Origin: Bremerella sp. TYQ1
GTDB taxonomy: Bacteria; Planctomycetota; Planctomycetia; Pirellulales; Pirellulaceae
Assembly: GCF_020150455.1 (NCBI RefSeq)
Contig: NZ_CP083740.1
Span: 5,849,001 to 5,913,000 of the forward strand
DNA length: 64,000 nucleotides
Direction of reading: 5' to 3'
Shown here: piece after piece, positions 1 to 8,461 of the stretch
Layout of the letters: every line of letters starts with the position of its first letter
Numbering within the stretch: position 1 is the stretch's first letter
Translations under genes and position numbers: made by a program
The notes under the pieces: generated by a model
The model's input: only the letters and a program-made list of their open reading frames with translations
Databases searched by the model: none
Told to the model about the DNA's origin: nothing

Positions 1-59
1 TATAATTGAGCCGACGTTCCCAAACCCATTTTGCGTCTTTTACCAACGATTGCGAGACC

Positions 60-398
60 ATGTCCGATACGTCTGCCCTATATAGCGAAGGCGAAAAGCT
101 GCGTGACGAAGGGAAATATGAGGAAGCCGTCGAGAAATTCAAAGCGGTCCTCGCCGAAAAGCCGGAACACGTCCTGGCCCACATGGCCTTGGCGGTCACC
201 TATGGGAACTTGAACCAGTTCGACGATGCCTGCCACCATGGCGAAATGGTCTGCCAGCTGGAACCGAACGATCCGTTCAACTTCACCGCTTTGAGCGTGA
301 CCTACCAAAAGGCCTTCGAGGCGACCCGCGATCCGAAATATATCGAAAAAGCGGAACAAGCCAAGCATCACTCCGATGTCTCCCGCGGCGGCATGTAA
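60..398 (+). CDS. Small TPR-repeat protein
   Basis: A protein of 112 residues starting at the ATG at 60. The frame is open upstream to a TTG at 6, but the ATG gives a compact start (MSDTSALYSEG). It contains about two and a half tetratricopeptide repeats: one around residues 5-38 (Y-EGEKL-GKYEEAVEKFKAVL-KPEH), one around 40-72 (A-LAVTYGNLNQFDDACHHGEMV), and a degenerate third. There is no signal peptide or membrane segment, so it is probably a cytoplasmic protein-protein interaction module. The partner is unknown. It converges on the KaiC-like gene with only 9 bases between the stop codons. TPR assignment is firm, function is not. Confidence 0.8.
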   Translation: MSDTSALYSEGEKLRDEGKYEEAVEKFKAVLAEKPEHVLAHMALAVTYGNLNQFDDACHHGEMVCQLEPNDPFNFTALSVTYQKAFEATRDPKYIEKAEQAKHHSDVSRGGM

Positions 399-407
399 TT
401 TCGGCCG

Positions 408-1292
408 TTAGCCGTCAATCTGAATTCCAGCGTCGTCGATGTGGTACGGGATAATCTCGTCGGTCGCGGCGCTGCCTCGGTGTTTGCTGATATACATCGC
501 TCGGCGGATCTTGGTTCCGTCGAGGATCTTGCCCATGTAGATCACCGTGTTGGCTCCGCTGATCAAATCGCCTTCGTCTAAGTTGCGCGAGATTAAGTGC
601 TCGAGCATCGCCTCTTTGGAAGTCTGCAGCATCATGCAGCCGATCGATTCGGTCGCGTAATTATGCTTCTCCGCGGCTTCGCTGTTTTTGCGAAACGCTT
701 GGCGAAACAAGTCGCGTGCGACCCACATCGGATCTTTCCGCAAGATCTGATGATAGACATACTCGAACAGTTCAATCTGGATCGACTCGGCAGGAACGTC
801 GACCGGTTCCAAGCCATCGATCACGACTCGGCGGCATCCCCGCGTGAAGTTGCCATAGAGGTAACCGATGGTCGTGGCCAGCTTCTCGTTAATCTGTTTT
901 TGCCAATGGCCCAGTTCGTCCCAGTCCATCTCGCGGCGGGAGACGCGTTTGCCTTGGTAGTCGAACACATGCAGCATCTCGCCATGCGTTAAGTCCGACT
1001 CAAAGAAGTTATCGAGATCTGGCTGCTTGTGCGAGTCGGCCGCGATCGGCGTCCAGCCGCACATTCGCTCGGCATACTCGACATGGCTTTGCGAATCGCC
1101 GCGGGTGCTCATGTCGAAGAACACCCCTTTATGGCCTTCTGCCTCTTGTCCGGCGTGGGCGAAGTGAACGCCCATTTGCGTTTTGCCGATCCCTGTGGCA
1201 CCGATAACCAGTGTCAGTGTGCCTGGAATGAGGCCACCACCGAGATGTTCGTCCAGTTGTGGGATTCCGGTCGTCTGTCGTGCTGCAGGCAT
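408..1292 (-). CDS. KaiC-like RecA-fold ATPase
   Basis: A single-domain KaiC/RadA-type P-loop ATPase of 294 residues. The N-terminal TTGIPQLDEHLGGGLIPG is typical of KaiC-family proteins. Walker A is GATGIGKT at residues 31-38, and a Walker B-like strand RRVVIDGLEP lies near residue 160. The C-terminal ISKHRG...ITDRGI-like segment (ISKHRGSAATDEIIPYHI) matches the KaiC family's end. Unlike cyanobacterial KaiC it has one ATPase domain instead of two, and no kaiA or kaiB lies nearby, so a clock role should not be inferred. Such proteins usually act in signalling or as oligomeric ATPases. Cytoplasmic; likely monocistronic. Confidence 0.85.
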   Translation of the reverse strand: MPAARQTTGIPQLDEHLGGGLIPGTLTLVIGATGIGKTQMGVHFAHAGQEAEGHKGVFFDMSTRGDSQSHVEYAERMCGWTPIAADSHKQPDLDNFFESDLTHGEMLHVFDYQGKRVSRREMDWDELGHWQKQINEKLATTIGYLYGNFTRGCRRVVIDGLEPVDVPAESIQIELFEYVYHQILRKDPMWVARDLFRQAFRKNSEAAEKHNYATESIGCMMLQTSKEAMLEHLISRNLDEGDLISGANTVIYMGKILDGTKIRRAMYISKHRGSAATDEIIPYHIDDAGIQIDG

Positions 1293-1321
1293 GGTCGTTT
1301 AACAGAAAGCTAGAGGCAAAA

Positions 1322-1354
1322 GATGGCTACCGGCTTCTTTACCGGATAGCCATC
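1322..1354. repeat. GATGGCTA inverted repeat
   Basis: GATGGCTACCGG (1322-1333) is followed after a short loop by CCGGATAGCCATC (1342-1354), an inverted repeat with one bulged base. A further partial copy, GATGGCTATC, starts near 1385. A related, larger inverted repeat with the same GATGGCTAC core occurs at 44038-44143. Both sit next to gene ends, which suggests a dispersed intergenic element. Confidence 0.55.
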
Positions 1355-1475
1355 GATCGTGACAGCTTTCTTGTAGATTGAAAAGATGGCTATCTCTTTA
1401 CAGCAAGTCAGGTCTCACTTGCCAACGAACTCTTGCGATTTAGCCGAACTGCATTTCAACTCTACGGGCAATGCT

Positions 1476-2480
1476 CTACTTCGAGCCGATCAGGCCCTTG
1501 GCGTTGGTCTTCACGCGGCACAGATACATGTCAGCTGTCATGTAAAGTGTGCCATCAGGGCCGAATGCACAGTTGGCAGTACGTTGGCCGGTGCTGATGC
1601 GTCCGAGCAGTTTGCCTTCGGAATTGAAGACCAGCACGCCGCCAGGGCCCGTTGCCCAAACGTTGCCTTCGGTGTCGACCTTCAAACCGTCGCTACCGCC
1701 GGGGCGTTTGCCTTTCCACTTGCTGGCGTCGTAGAACATCTTGCTTTCGCCCAGCGTACCATCTTCCTTCACGGGGAACGCTTTCCAGTGGCACTCTTGC
1801 GAGTCAGCCACATACAGCGTCTTTTCATCTGGAGACAACGCAATCCCGTTCGGGCGAGGGCATTCCTTGGTCAGCAGAGTCAGCTTGCCATCTTGGGAAA
1901 GGCGATAAACACCGCAGTAATCGAGTTCCGCTTCTTTGCCGTTCAAACCGCCTGGCAGGCCGTACGGTGGGTCGGTGAAGTAAAGATCGCCATTGGAGTG
2001 ATAGACCAAGTCATTTGGGCTATTAAGACGTTTCCCTTCGTAGTGCGAAACGAGCACTTTGCGTTCGCCGTCGACCATCTGGGTGATGTTGCGATCGCCA
2101 TGGCAGCACATCGTCAGATGTCCTTCCGGTGAAATGGCCAAGCCGTTGGTGCCTGGCTCGCGGCCTTCAAACTTGGGCTTGCCGGTATAGCCAGCAGGCT
2201 GCATGAAGACGTCGGTCCCTTGGCCAGGCTTATGCTTCACGATGCGATTATTCGGAATATCGCTGAACAACAAAAAGCCTTTCGGCATCCAGACTGGACC
2301 TTCCGACCACTCGAAGCCATCGGCCAACACTTCGATCTTCGCATCTTCCGGGACCAGCTTGTCGAATGCGGGATCGAGGCGTTCAATTTCGCCGATCGTC
2401 TTGGTCGCTTCTTCTGCCGAAACAGGCATCGCGACAGCCAAAGCAGCCATAAGAGTTAGCGCTGCAGAAAAAACACGCAT
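1476..2480 (-). CDS. Secreted SMP-30/gluconolactonase family protein
   Basis: A six-bladed beta-propeller lactonase-like protein of 334 residues. The start is placed at the ATG complementary to 2478-2480, giving MRVFSAALTLMAALAVAMPVSAEE, a clear Sec signal peptide cut after Ala-Xaa-Ala; the upstream open frame lacks signal-peptide logic. The mature part shows SMP-30/gluconolactonase signatures: FEWSEGPVW, NGLAISPEGHLTMCCHG, LNSPNDLVYHSNGDLYFTDPPYG, RPNGIALSPDEKTLYVADS and GGSDGLKVDTEGNVWATGPGG. In the family Glu, Asn and Asp from these motifs bind divalent metal and hydrolyse sugar lactones; the E of SEGP, N of SPND and D of SDGL are present. Probably periplasmic. The natural lactone is not predictable. 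Confidence 0.9.
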   Translation of the reverse strand: MRVFSAALTLMAALAVAMPVSAEEATKTIGEIERLDPAFDKLVPEDAKIEVLADGFEWSEGPVWMPKGFLLFSDIPNNRIVKHKPGQGTDVFMQPAGYTGKPKFEGREPGTNGLAISPEGHLTMCCHGDRNITQMVDGERKVLVSHYEGKRLNSPNDLVYHSNGDLYFTDPPYGLPGGLNGKEAELDYCGVYRLSQDGKLTLLTKECPRPNGIALSPDEKTLYVADSQECHWKAFPVKEDGTLGESKMFYDASKWKGKRPGGSDGLKVDTEGNVWATGPGGVLVFNSEGKLLGRISTGQRTANCAFGPDGTLYMTADMYLCRVKTNAKGLIGSK

Positions 2481-3017
2481 GGGGGGAAACTCCGTGAAAG
2501 GATGTGCATCTGGGTGAGGTAGGACTGGGTGTTTTATCCTACCGTCCGCAACACGCCGAAGCAATTCGCCACTTTCCGGCCGGAACCAATCTCAATCGGC
2601 CTCGTTGGATCGCTTTCGCTTTGGTGAAAGGACGTGCCGAGGCAGGTTTTGCTTGGTATGGATACATTCGTTAGGTATTATCTCATAAAACCTGTTCAAC
2701 CGTCCAAGACTATTTGAGAACATGCGTTTTCCCCGGGAGTTACGCTCCCAGCGATTGCGCAAGTTATGCGTGTGAAATTGAACGCCGTTATTTTGGGGCC
2801 ATCGTTTGTCTTGCCTACGCGCAGACTTGCGGTACCAATTACGGCGATTTCGCGCAGACTTTGATAACACTTCGCGCAAACTTATGCGCATTTGCTTATG
2901 CTTTTTCCGTGCACGACTCTCAACGACTGTCGCTCAAAATAAGGGAAGCGAAACGGGCCATGCGCGAAATCGAATCATCAAGTGGCTCCCCCGCTGTTGG
3001 TCGGTTAGACTGTCCCC
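2481..3017. other. Intergenic region without convincing gene
   Basis: Divergent spacer of 537 bases between the SMP-30 gene and the first paralogue gene. I see no credible coding region. Its centre holds iterated GCGCAR motifs, listed separately. It should contain promoters for both flanking transcripts. Confidence 0.6.
2757..2890. repeat. Iterated GCGCARRCTT motifs
   Basis: Four copies of a GCGCA(A/G)-(A/G)-CTT-like word occur in 134 bases: GCGCAAGTTATGCG at 2757, GCGCAGACTTGCGG at 2818, GCGCAGACTTTG at 2852 and GCGCAAACTTATGCGCA at 2874. The first and last also contain TTATGCG. Spacing is irregular (61, 34 and 22 bases), so this is not a simple tandem repeat. It lies upstream of the five-gene paralogue operon and could be a set of regulator binding sites. 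That role is inference. Confidence 0.45.
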
Positions 3018-3755
3018 ATGGACGCATCGGATCATCCACACCACGATTACTACTCACCGTGGCCACACGGTGAACAACCCAACGAGCCCAAGCGTTGGCG
3101 ATTCCGCTTCACGCTTTGGCAGATCGTTCTGTTGTTCGTATTGATAAGTCTTCTGCTTGGCTATCTTCGGACGACGCGCTGGGGATATGTGCTGGCAGAG
3201 AATGTCTCCAGGGCAGGGCGAAGCGTCGGACTTGTTCCGGCGAAAGACCCTAATAAGGTCTATATCTCGGCGACGTGCCCTCATCAAAATGATCGCTGGG
3301 AATGGAGCGTGGAAATTCCTCAGGACACTAAGTACCAGACGTGTATTTTGGCCAATCATATCCCTGTCACTGGTTTGCCGGTGTCGCTCAAATGGGATAG
3401 CAACGCGATTTCAGGCGGGACTTCCCGGAAAAACTATTTACTGGAAGTAACCTTTTCAGCCATGGAAGCTGACAGCGATTCGACACGTGTTCAGATGGGG
3501 AACTATCAAACCGAAAGTCCTGTGCCTACTTGGGTAGGTGGTATTCGCGGGACGCTGAGTGGAATCGGGTGGATTGGAGGTGATGTCGAGCAAAGCGGCA
3601 TTACGCCAAAGGATGGCCAACAGGTATTCGATCCCGACGAACGAATTGTCTTGCTACGACAATGGCCGACCGATTCCCCACCGACCGACGATCCCAACGC
3701 CGAGCATGCGGAAGGACTCGTCATCTGGCTCGAACCGATTTCAAGCAACCCTTAG
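3018..3755 (+). CDS. Membrane-anchored protein, tandem paralogue 1
   Basis: An unrecognised protein of 245 residues, first of five tandem paralogues. A basic, Pro/His-rich cytoplasmic N-terminus ends in KRWRFRFTLWQ, followed by one membrane helix (about residues 33-50). The rest should lie outside the cytoplasm. Shared family landmarks: a DPNKVY motif after the anchor, a W-W-V-IP strand (RWEWSVEIPQDTKYQ), an IPVTGLP turn, a late DERIVLLRQ strand and the C-terminal GLVIWLEPIS. Seven bases separate it from the next gene, so it is co-transcribed. The N-terminal RFRFS-type motif plus helix is common on planctomycete proteins of unknown function. No enzyme motif is visible; a structural or binding role is possible. 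Confidence 0.8.
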   Translation: MDASDHPHHDYYSPWPHGEQPNEPKRWRFRFTLWQIVLLFVLISLLLGYLRTTRWGYVLAENVSRAGRSVGLVPAKDPNKVYISATCPHQNDRWEWSVEIPQDTKYQTCILANHIPVTGLPVSLKWDSNAISGGTSRKNYLLEVTFSAMEADSDSTRVQMGNYQTESPVPTWVGGIRGTLSGIGWIGGDVEQSGITPKDGQQVFDPDERIVLLRQWPTDSPPTDDPNAEHAEGLVIWLEPISSNP

Positions 3756-3762
3756 GGATTCG

Positions 3763-4614
3763 ATGAATTCAGCGGAAAACGAAGACAAGTCGAGTAAGTT
3801 GCCGCCGTTTGATACGTCTCGGTTGCATTACCAATATTGGCGTTCCCGCTTTACGGTACGTTCACTCATGGTGGCCACGATGGCAATCGCTCTCGTTGTC
3901 TGGAACATCACGCTTATTCAACGGTTAAACGAAGTGGAAGCTCGTTTGAAGAGTTTGAAGCGATTTCAGGGGGTTCTTCATATCGAGGACCCCACGAAGT
4001 TTAACGTCGTGTCATTGCAGGAGTGGGATTGTGGCATGTGGCGATTCCGCGTCTACCTTCCTCCGGGACAACGATATCGTATTTGCTGTCAGGTCGATGA
4101 CATTCCGGAGCATGGTTTTCCCGCACGTGCTATTTCTGCGGACGATAAACTAATTCCGCCAGGCGAAATCGAAGTGAGAATGACGATCGCATTGAATCGC
4201 TTCGGAAGGTATGAAACCGAGGTTGACTACCATTGGTACGACGGTCCAGCCGAAAAATGGGGGACGGCTTACAGTTCACGTGAGGCCAATTTTGATTGGT
4301 TGGACGGTTCGTTCATGCGTCACTATATCGCGCTCTATAAAGCCAAAGATGAGTATAGCTATTATTACTATCAAGCTGATCCAACAGTTGAGAGAGCTGT
4401 CTCTCCTAACAGTTACATCCAACCGGCAAATCAACCGTTGTGTCTCATACGACGACGTATCCAGGAAGTAACCGACCCTCAGCTTCGCTCAAAGCTGCAA
4501 ACCCTTTCGTCGATATCGTCAGTCGATATGGAACCGTTGACGGAGGGGATTTTTCTGTGGATTGAGCCGGTATCCGCTCCTTCTAAGGTAAGCCGCAACT
4601 CTGATGGAACCTGA
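3763..4614 (+). CDS. Membrane-anchored protein, tandem paralogue 2
   Basis: A 283-residue member of the same family. The start is set at the ATG at 3763 (MNSAENEDKS), 7 bases after the previous stop; the frame stays open further upstream only because it overlaps the previous gene. It has the RSRFTVRSLM juxtamembrane motif, a membrane helix at about 33-50, a short coiled-coil-like stretch (LNEVEARLKSLKRF), EDPTKFNVVS, WRFRVYLPPGQRY, IPEHGFP, and a C-terminal IFLWIEPVSAP. It carries an insertion with a run of Tyr (YSYYYY) not seen in its neighbours. The last 11 bases overlap the next start, suggesting translational coupling. Function unknown. Confidence 0.8.
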   Translation: MNSAENEDKSSKLPPFDTSRLHYQYWRSRFTVRSLMVATMAIALVVWNITLIQRLNEVEARLKSLKRFQGVLHIEDPTKFNVVSLQEWDCGMWRFRVYLPPGQRYRICCQVDDIPEHGFPARAISADDKLIPPGEIEVRMTIALNRFGRYETEVDYHWYDGPAEKWGTAYSSREANFDWLDGSFMRHYIALYKAKDEYSYYYYQADPTVERAVSPNSYIQPANQPLCLIRRRIQEVTDPQLRSKLQTLSSISSVDMEPLTEGIFLWIEPVSAPSKVSRNSDGT

Positions 4615-5374
4615 AGACACTTCTGAATTGGCTCCGGCGAAGGGGCGTTGGTTTCGCTTTTCGATCCCCACCGTCATTTTGCTTTCGGTGATTGTCTGCT
4701 TGATCATTTCGCATGTGCGGATGATGAATGAAGTGGCCCAGGCCGAGGCCGATTTGGCGGCGGCCGAAGCGGTGATTGAGGATCGGCGGCTGTTGTATAA
4801 GACCGACGACGGCAAGCTGCACGTCGTGGCGTTCTATTTTTTTGGGGAGGATCGCCAGTGGAATCTTGTGTTGCCGGTGAAGCCTTCTTATCGGCTGTGC
4901 GTGAAGATGAACGATGTGCCAGTGGAAGGAATTCCGGACGATCCGACGCTGGTGTCTCAACTGGAGCCAGGCACCCGGTGGTTTTCGATGAGCCTGCAGC
5001 ACATCCCGAAAGGGGATTGGTATGTGATTGTGACGAATCGTTGGGAAAGTGCCAATTCCTCGGGCGTCCGTTCTGTGGGGGAAAGTATTCCTGAAGATTC
5101 GATGTGGTGGAATCAGTTTAACAAACGCTACGTGAAAACACCGCTGGCCCATTACACCACGCGCGACCAAGCCGATGGTCCCCGCTTTAATATGAAGAAC
5201 AGTGCCGATTTTTTCCTGGAACCGAAAAGCTTTGACCCTGGCGAAACCATTGTTTTGGTGCGCAATCGTGTTATGAAGTACAACGATCAATTCGAATTCG
5301 CCAACCCGGATGCTCCGACTGAAGGAGTGATGGTGTGGCTGGAACCGGTGCCGGATCCTGATTCCAAGGAGTAA
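4604..5374 (+). CDS. Membrane-anchored protein, tandem paralogue 3
   Basis: A 256-residue paralogue whose ATG lies 11 bases inside the end of the preceding gene. The layout is the same: basic N-terminus ending in GRWFRFSIPTV, one membrane helix (about 20-38), an Ala/Glu-rich helical stretch (EVAQAEADLAAAEAV), then the extracytoplasmic domain with QWNLVLPVKPSYRL, VPVEGIP, LEPGTRWFSMSL, a FDPGETIVLVRNR strand and the C-terminal GVMVWLEPVPDPD. The conserved pattern of beta-strand-like segments suggests a beta-rich fold. It is part of the tightly spaced five-gene operon. No known family was recognised. Confidence 0.8.
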   Translation: MEPEDTSELAPAKGRWFRFSIPTVILLSVIVCLIISHVRMMNEVAQAEADLAAAEAVIEDRRLLYKTDDGKLHVVAFYFFGEDRQWNLVLPVKPSYRLCVKMNDVPVEGIPDDPTLVSQLEPGTRWFSMSLQHIPKGDWYVIVTNRWESANSSGVRSVGESIPEDSMWWNQFNKRYVKTPLAHYTTRDQADGPRFNMKNSADFFLEPKSFDPGETIVLVRNRVMKYNDQFEFANPDAPTEGVMVWLEPVPDPDSKE

Positions 5375-5378
5375 TCCC

Positions 5379-6173
5379 ATGGCCGATGGTGTGGACGAAA
5401 TGGATTGCAACGCATTAGATCCAGCGTCCAAGCGAACGTGGAGAGTCCGCTTTTCGATTCTCTCGATGCTTTTGATCACCGCGATTGTGGCGATTTCGGT
5501 CTCGCACTGGCAAACCTCGCACCAGCTATGGCAAGAGCGGCACGAGCATCGCGTGATCGACGCGGCGCTGGGGATACCAACGGTGACACAGCCGGAGAAA
5601 CTGACGGTGATGTCGGTGCCGATGATGGCGGAAGATTCGTGGGAATGGCATTTGGTCATTCCGCCTAAGCAGCGTTACGAAGTGTTCGGGCTGTTTCAAA
5701 ACATTCCCAGCGAGGGCATGCCTGCCAATGGCGAGCGGCTGGGCGTGCTTGAGCCTGGATCGATGCGGCTGAATGTTTCTGCCGTAAGACGTCAACACGG
5801 GGGAGTTATCAGGGTGGCCAGCCAACGCATCGACCCACCTGGCGATCCGCCGATCGAAGTTGCGAAAGTTATGAAAGAAGATGACTTTCGCTGGATCCAC
5901 AGTTACATGGGAGAATATGGGTGGGCATACACCGGCACCGATCACGATCCCAAAAACGAACGCTGGTTCATGACGTCGAATGAGGGAGTGACAGCGCTAA
6001 AGGGAGCTCGGCAAGTGACGTTCGGTGTGGATGAAATTGTCCTGCTTCGCCGGGCGCGGTCGTATCGAATGAAGAACTCTACGGATATGGTTCCACCTAC
6101 GATCAGTGGCGGGTTCATGCTTTGGCTCGAACCGATTCCGGAGCCCAAGGAGGCAGATCATGCAAGCGAGTAA
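5379..6173 (+). CDS. Membrane-anchored protein, tandem paralogue 4
   Basis: A 264-residue paralogue beginning 4 bases after the previous stop. It has TWRVRFSILSM followed by a membrane helix (about 27-45), then WEWHLVIPPKQRYEV, IPSEGMP, LEPGSMRLNVSAV, FGVDEIVLLRRAR and the C-terminal GGFMLWLEPIPEP. Its 3' end overlaps the next gene by 14 bases. The WLEP ending groups it with paralogues 1 and 3, whereas paralogues 5-7 end in FRLWIE. Function unknown; probably anchored in the cytoplasmic membrane with its bulk in the periplasm. Confidence 0.8.
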   Translation: MADGVDEMDCNALDPASKRTWRVRFSILSMLLITAIVAISVSHWQTSHQLWQERHEHRVIDAALGIPTVTQPEKLTVMSVPMMAEDSWEWHLVIPPKQRYEVFGLFQNIPSEGMPANGERLGVLEPGSMRLNVSAVRRQHGGVIRVASQRIDPPGDPPIEVAKVMKEDDFRWIHSYMGEYGWAYTGTDHDPKNERWFMTSNEGVTALKGARQVTFGVDEIVLLRRARSYRMKNSTDMVPPTISGGFMLWLEPIPEPKEADHASE

Positions 6174-6981
6174 TGAACCATCTTCGAAATCGACCGGTTT
6201 CCGATTTTCGATTCTCACCATCTTGCTGGTCACCGCGATCGTGGCGCTTTCGATCTTCGCCTATCAATCGCGGCAAGAGCTCGCGGATGCCCAGATAGAG
6301 ATGGCTCATCTGCGGCAGGATAATCATCTGCTTACGGTCGTCGATCCTGATCGCATTTACGCGCGGCCGATCCCTGGTTCGCTTGATTCGGTCCGGCAAT
6401 GGCGGGTCTATTTGCCGGAAGGGGCAACGTATCAGTTGCAGTACGATTGGAACAGCATTCCACCGAAGCCAAGTTTGGGCGAGACGGTGTTTCGCCGCAA
6501 GATGCGGATGGAGTCTGGCACGTACATCGTTACGCAGGCCTTCTTACACGATCCGTCTGACGAACTTTATCCCTGGAAGCTGCACCTGGCGTTTGCTTCG
6601 CGCAGCATCCGCGACGAGGCGCAGTTCGGCTTTCAGAAGGAAGATGTTCCGTGGCTGGTGGTGCCCTATAAGCAAGGGCAAGAGTTTTACGAACTGCCAG
6701 CGAGTGCGACGAAAGCGAAAGGGCGGACGGTCGAGTATCGGATGGTCAATCTATCGCAAGCCATCTCTTGGATCGGCGATCTGGCCCAGAAAGACTTTGC
6801 CCAGGACGAGCCGGTAGAGTTGTTGCGGCAGGAAGTCGTGGACCCAAAGCATCGCCCCAATGGAAAGCCAGACGATTACTTACCGCTGGATGTCTTTCGA
6901 CTTTGGATCGAAGCCGACAATGCTTCGGCCGCGGCGAACCCGCTTCTGACGGGGCCTCAATCTGACGCTTCGGCGTTGTAG
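6160..6981 (+). CDS. Membrane-anchored protein, tandem paralogue 5
   Basis: A 273-residue paralogue. The ATG at 6160 (MQASNEPSSK) is chosen because it precedes the TGFRFSILTI motif by the usual short basic tail; it overlaps the previous gene by 14 bases. A membrane helix lies at about 16-35, followed by a predicted coiled coil (QELADAQIEMAHLRQDN), VVDPDRIYARPIP, RQWRVYLPEGATYQL, and the C-terminal DVFRLWIEA. It resembles the distant paralogues at 15144 and 15975 more than its own neighbours, sharing VDP-YVR, QWRV-LP-G and FRLWIE. Exchange or duplication between the two loci is therefore likely. Last gene of the operon. Confidence 0.8.
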   Translation: MQASNEPSSKSTGFRFSILTILLVTAIVALSIFAYQSRQELADAQIEMAHLRQDNHLLTVVDPDRIYARPIPGSLDSVRQWRVYLPEGATYQLQYDWNSIPPKPSLGETVFRRKMRMESGTYIVTQAFLHDPSDELYPWKLHLAFASRSIRDEAQFGFQKEDVPWLVVPYKQGQEFYELPASATKAKGRTVEYRMVNLSQAISWIGDLAQKDFAQDEPVELLRQEVVDPKHRPNGKPDDYLPLDVFRLWIEADNASAAANPLLTGPQSDASAL

Positions 6982-7244
6982 CGATTGTAGGGGTGCTATC
7001 ACTCCCTGGAATTTGGTGGCGGGTTCCCACCAAAGGTGGCGATTTATGATAGCAGGTTGATGATAGCTGCTGGCATCGCAAGCATGCCAAAGCGGCGTAT
7101 TGGAGCTGAAAATGCTTTTCGCACTTTGGTGCAAGGCAAAGCGATTTCAGCGGGGCACATTCACGGCGGACTGACCAGAAGGATGGTCCACACCCCAGCC
7201 GTGAACGCAATGAACACCATCGATCCTGCTAGAGGATTTCACGG

Positions 7245-8432
7245 ATGACCTCCTTTCGATGCCATCTTAGATACCGCTGTTTTGCGCGCAGTCTCCAACG
7301 GTTTACGATCTGCTGTGGACTGTTGGCCATTTGCTTCTCGAAAACGACAGCGGCGAATGAATATAGTGGCTCGCTATGGCGGGCTGAGCCTGACTTTGTA
7401 AGTCATGAGCCACGGCCGGAAGATGTCGCTTACGGCGTCATTCCGACAAGTGCTAACGAGTCGCTGCCGCTTTACGCGCAGCTGGCGTTGCCGCCGAAAC
7501 CACCGACGGTCGATACGCCGATGATGCTGCAAAAGCCAGCCGACTTGCCTGCACCGAAGCCAGAGAAAAAGTCGGAAGAGAAGGAAGATCAAAGCTACGG
7601 CGAGCAGGAAGAGGACCAAAGCGTTCAGTTCCTGCGAACGGCCAGCGTTCTGCTGAAGCCTGGGCAGTGGCAGTTCGACTATGGCCTGGTCTACGTCAAA
7701 GATAACTTCGAACTGCCGATCAGCCTGTTTCCATCAGGCGTTGCTCCGGCCGAAACCAAGCGGCGGTTGCTGCAAGTTCCTTTTGCAGTGCGATATGGCT
7801 GGAACAAAGATGTGCAGCTGTCTGCTTCGCTGCCGGTCGGTTGGTCGCAGATCGAGTTTTCTTCGCCAGGTATCTTCGACGAATACAACAACAACGGCGG
7901 TATCGGCGACTTGCAGCTCGGCGTGAATTATCACTGGCTGAAAAGCTGCGGCGAGCATAGCCCTGACGTGATTCTCAATTTTGGGCTGTCGGTACCCACT
8001 GGCGATGGTGTCTTTGCGACAACCGGAGTGAATCAGGCCACGCTGGCCAATGCCGTTTGGGCCCCTTCTATTCAAGTGCTGTGTGTGCAGCGATACGACC
8101 CGATCGTCCTGTTTTACGGCGTCGGTTATCAGTACCAATTCGAGCGGGAGTTCTCAGGCGTCGACGTGCAATATGGCCAACAGTTCTCGTACAACTTTGG
8201 CGTTGGTTTCGCGGTGAACGATACCGTCACGCTGAGCACCTCGTTTTTAGGCCTGGCGGTGACGGAAACGGAAGTCAACGGACAAGGAGTGCCAGGCACA
8301 ATTCGCGAACCGATGCGTGCTCGCTTTGCGGTGACCGCTTCGCGCTGTAAACGAATCATCGAACCGTTCCTGGAAATTGGCATGACCAACGCGGCCGCCG
8401 ACAGTGTGGTGGGTATCGTCTGGACACGCTAA
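7245..8432 (+). CDS. Outer-membrane beta-barrel, MetA/FapF-like transporter
   Basis: A secreted 395-residue protein. A hydrophobic segment at about residues 22-37 (FTICCGLLAICFSKTTAANE) acts as signal peptide after a basic, rather long n-region. Residues 90-125 form a charged, Pro/Lys/Glu-rich linker (KPEKKSEEKEDQSYGEQEED). From about 130 to the C-terminus, alternating amphipathic strands occur: QWQFDYGLVYVKDNFEL, PFAVRYGWNKDVQLSASLPVGWS, GDLQLGVNYHW, NFGLSVPTGDGVFATTG, VLFYGVGYQYQFE and YNFGVGFAVNDTVTLSTSFLG. This is the pattern of the phenol-degradation MetA-type barrel family, to which such 'transporter' proteins are usually assigned. The gene is followed after 29 bases by a C39-like peptidase, an arrangement reminiscent of FapF/FapD in the Pseudomonas amyloid system. 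Substrate unknown. Confidence 0.75.
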   Translation: MTSFRCHLRYRCFARSLQRFTICCGLLAICFSKTTAANEYSGSLWRAEPDFVSHEPRPEDVAYGVIPTSANESLPLYAQLALPPKPPTVDTPMMLQKPADLPAPKPEKKSEEKEDQSYGEQEEDQSVQFLRTASVLLKPGQWQFDYGLVYVKDNFELPISLFPSGVAPAETKRRLLQVPFAVRYGWNKDVQLSASLPVGWSQIEFSSPGIFDEYNNNGGIGDLQLGVNYHWLKSCGEHSPDVILNFGLSVPTGDGVFATTGVNQATLANAVWAPSIQVLCVQRYDPIVLFYGVGYQYQFEREFSGVDVQYGQQFSYNFGVGFAVNDTVTLSTSFLGLAVTETEVNGQGVPGTIREPMRARFAVTASRCKRIIEPFLEIGMTNAAADSVVGIVWTR

Positions 8433-8461
8433 CGCAAACCGAATAACGGAAAGATTGAAAC

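Noticed and set aside
408..1292. Circadian clock function from the KaiC-like protein
   Set aside because: Only one ATPase domain and no kaiA or kaiB in the window.
1386..2132. Plus-strand frame opposite the SMP-30 gene
   Set aside because: Overlaps fully a protein with a signal peptide and propeller motifs; no ribosome site.
4583..5659. 358-residue open frame on the minus strand across the paralogue array
   Set aside because: Spans parts of two well supported plus-strand genes, rich in His, Arg and Ile in the manner of shadow frames, with no start signal.
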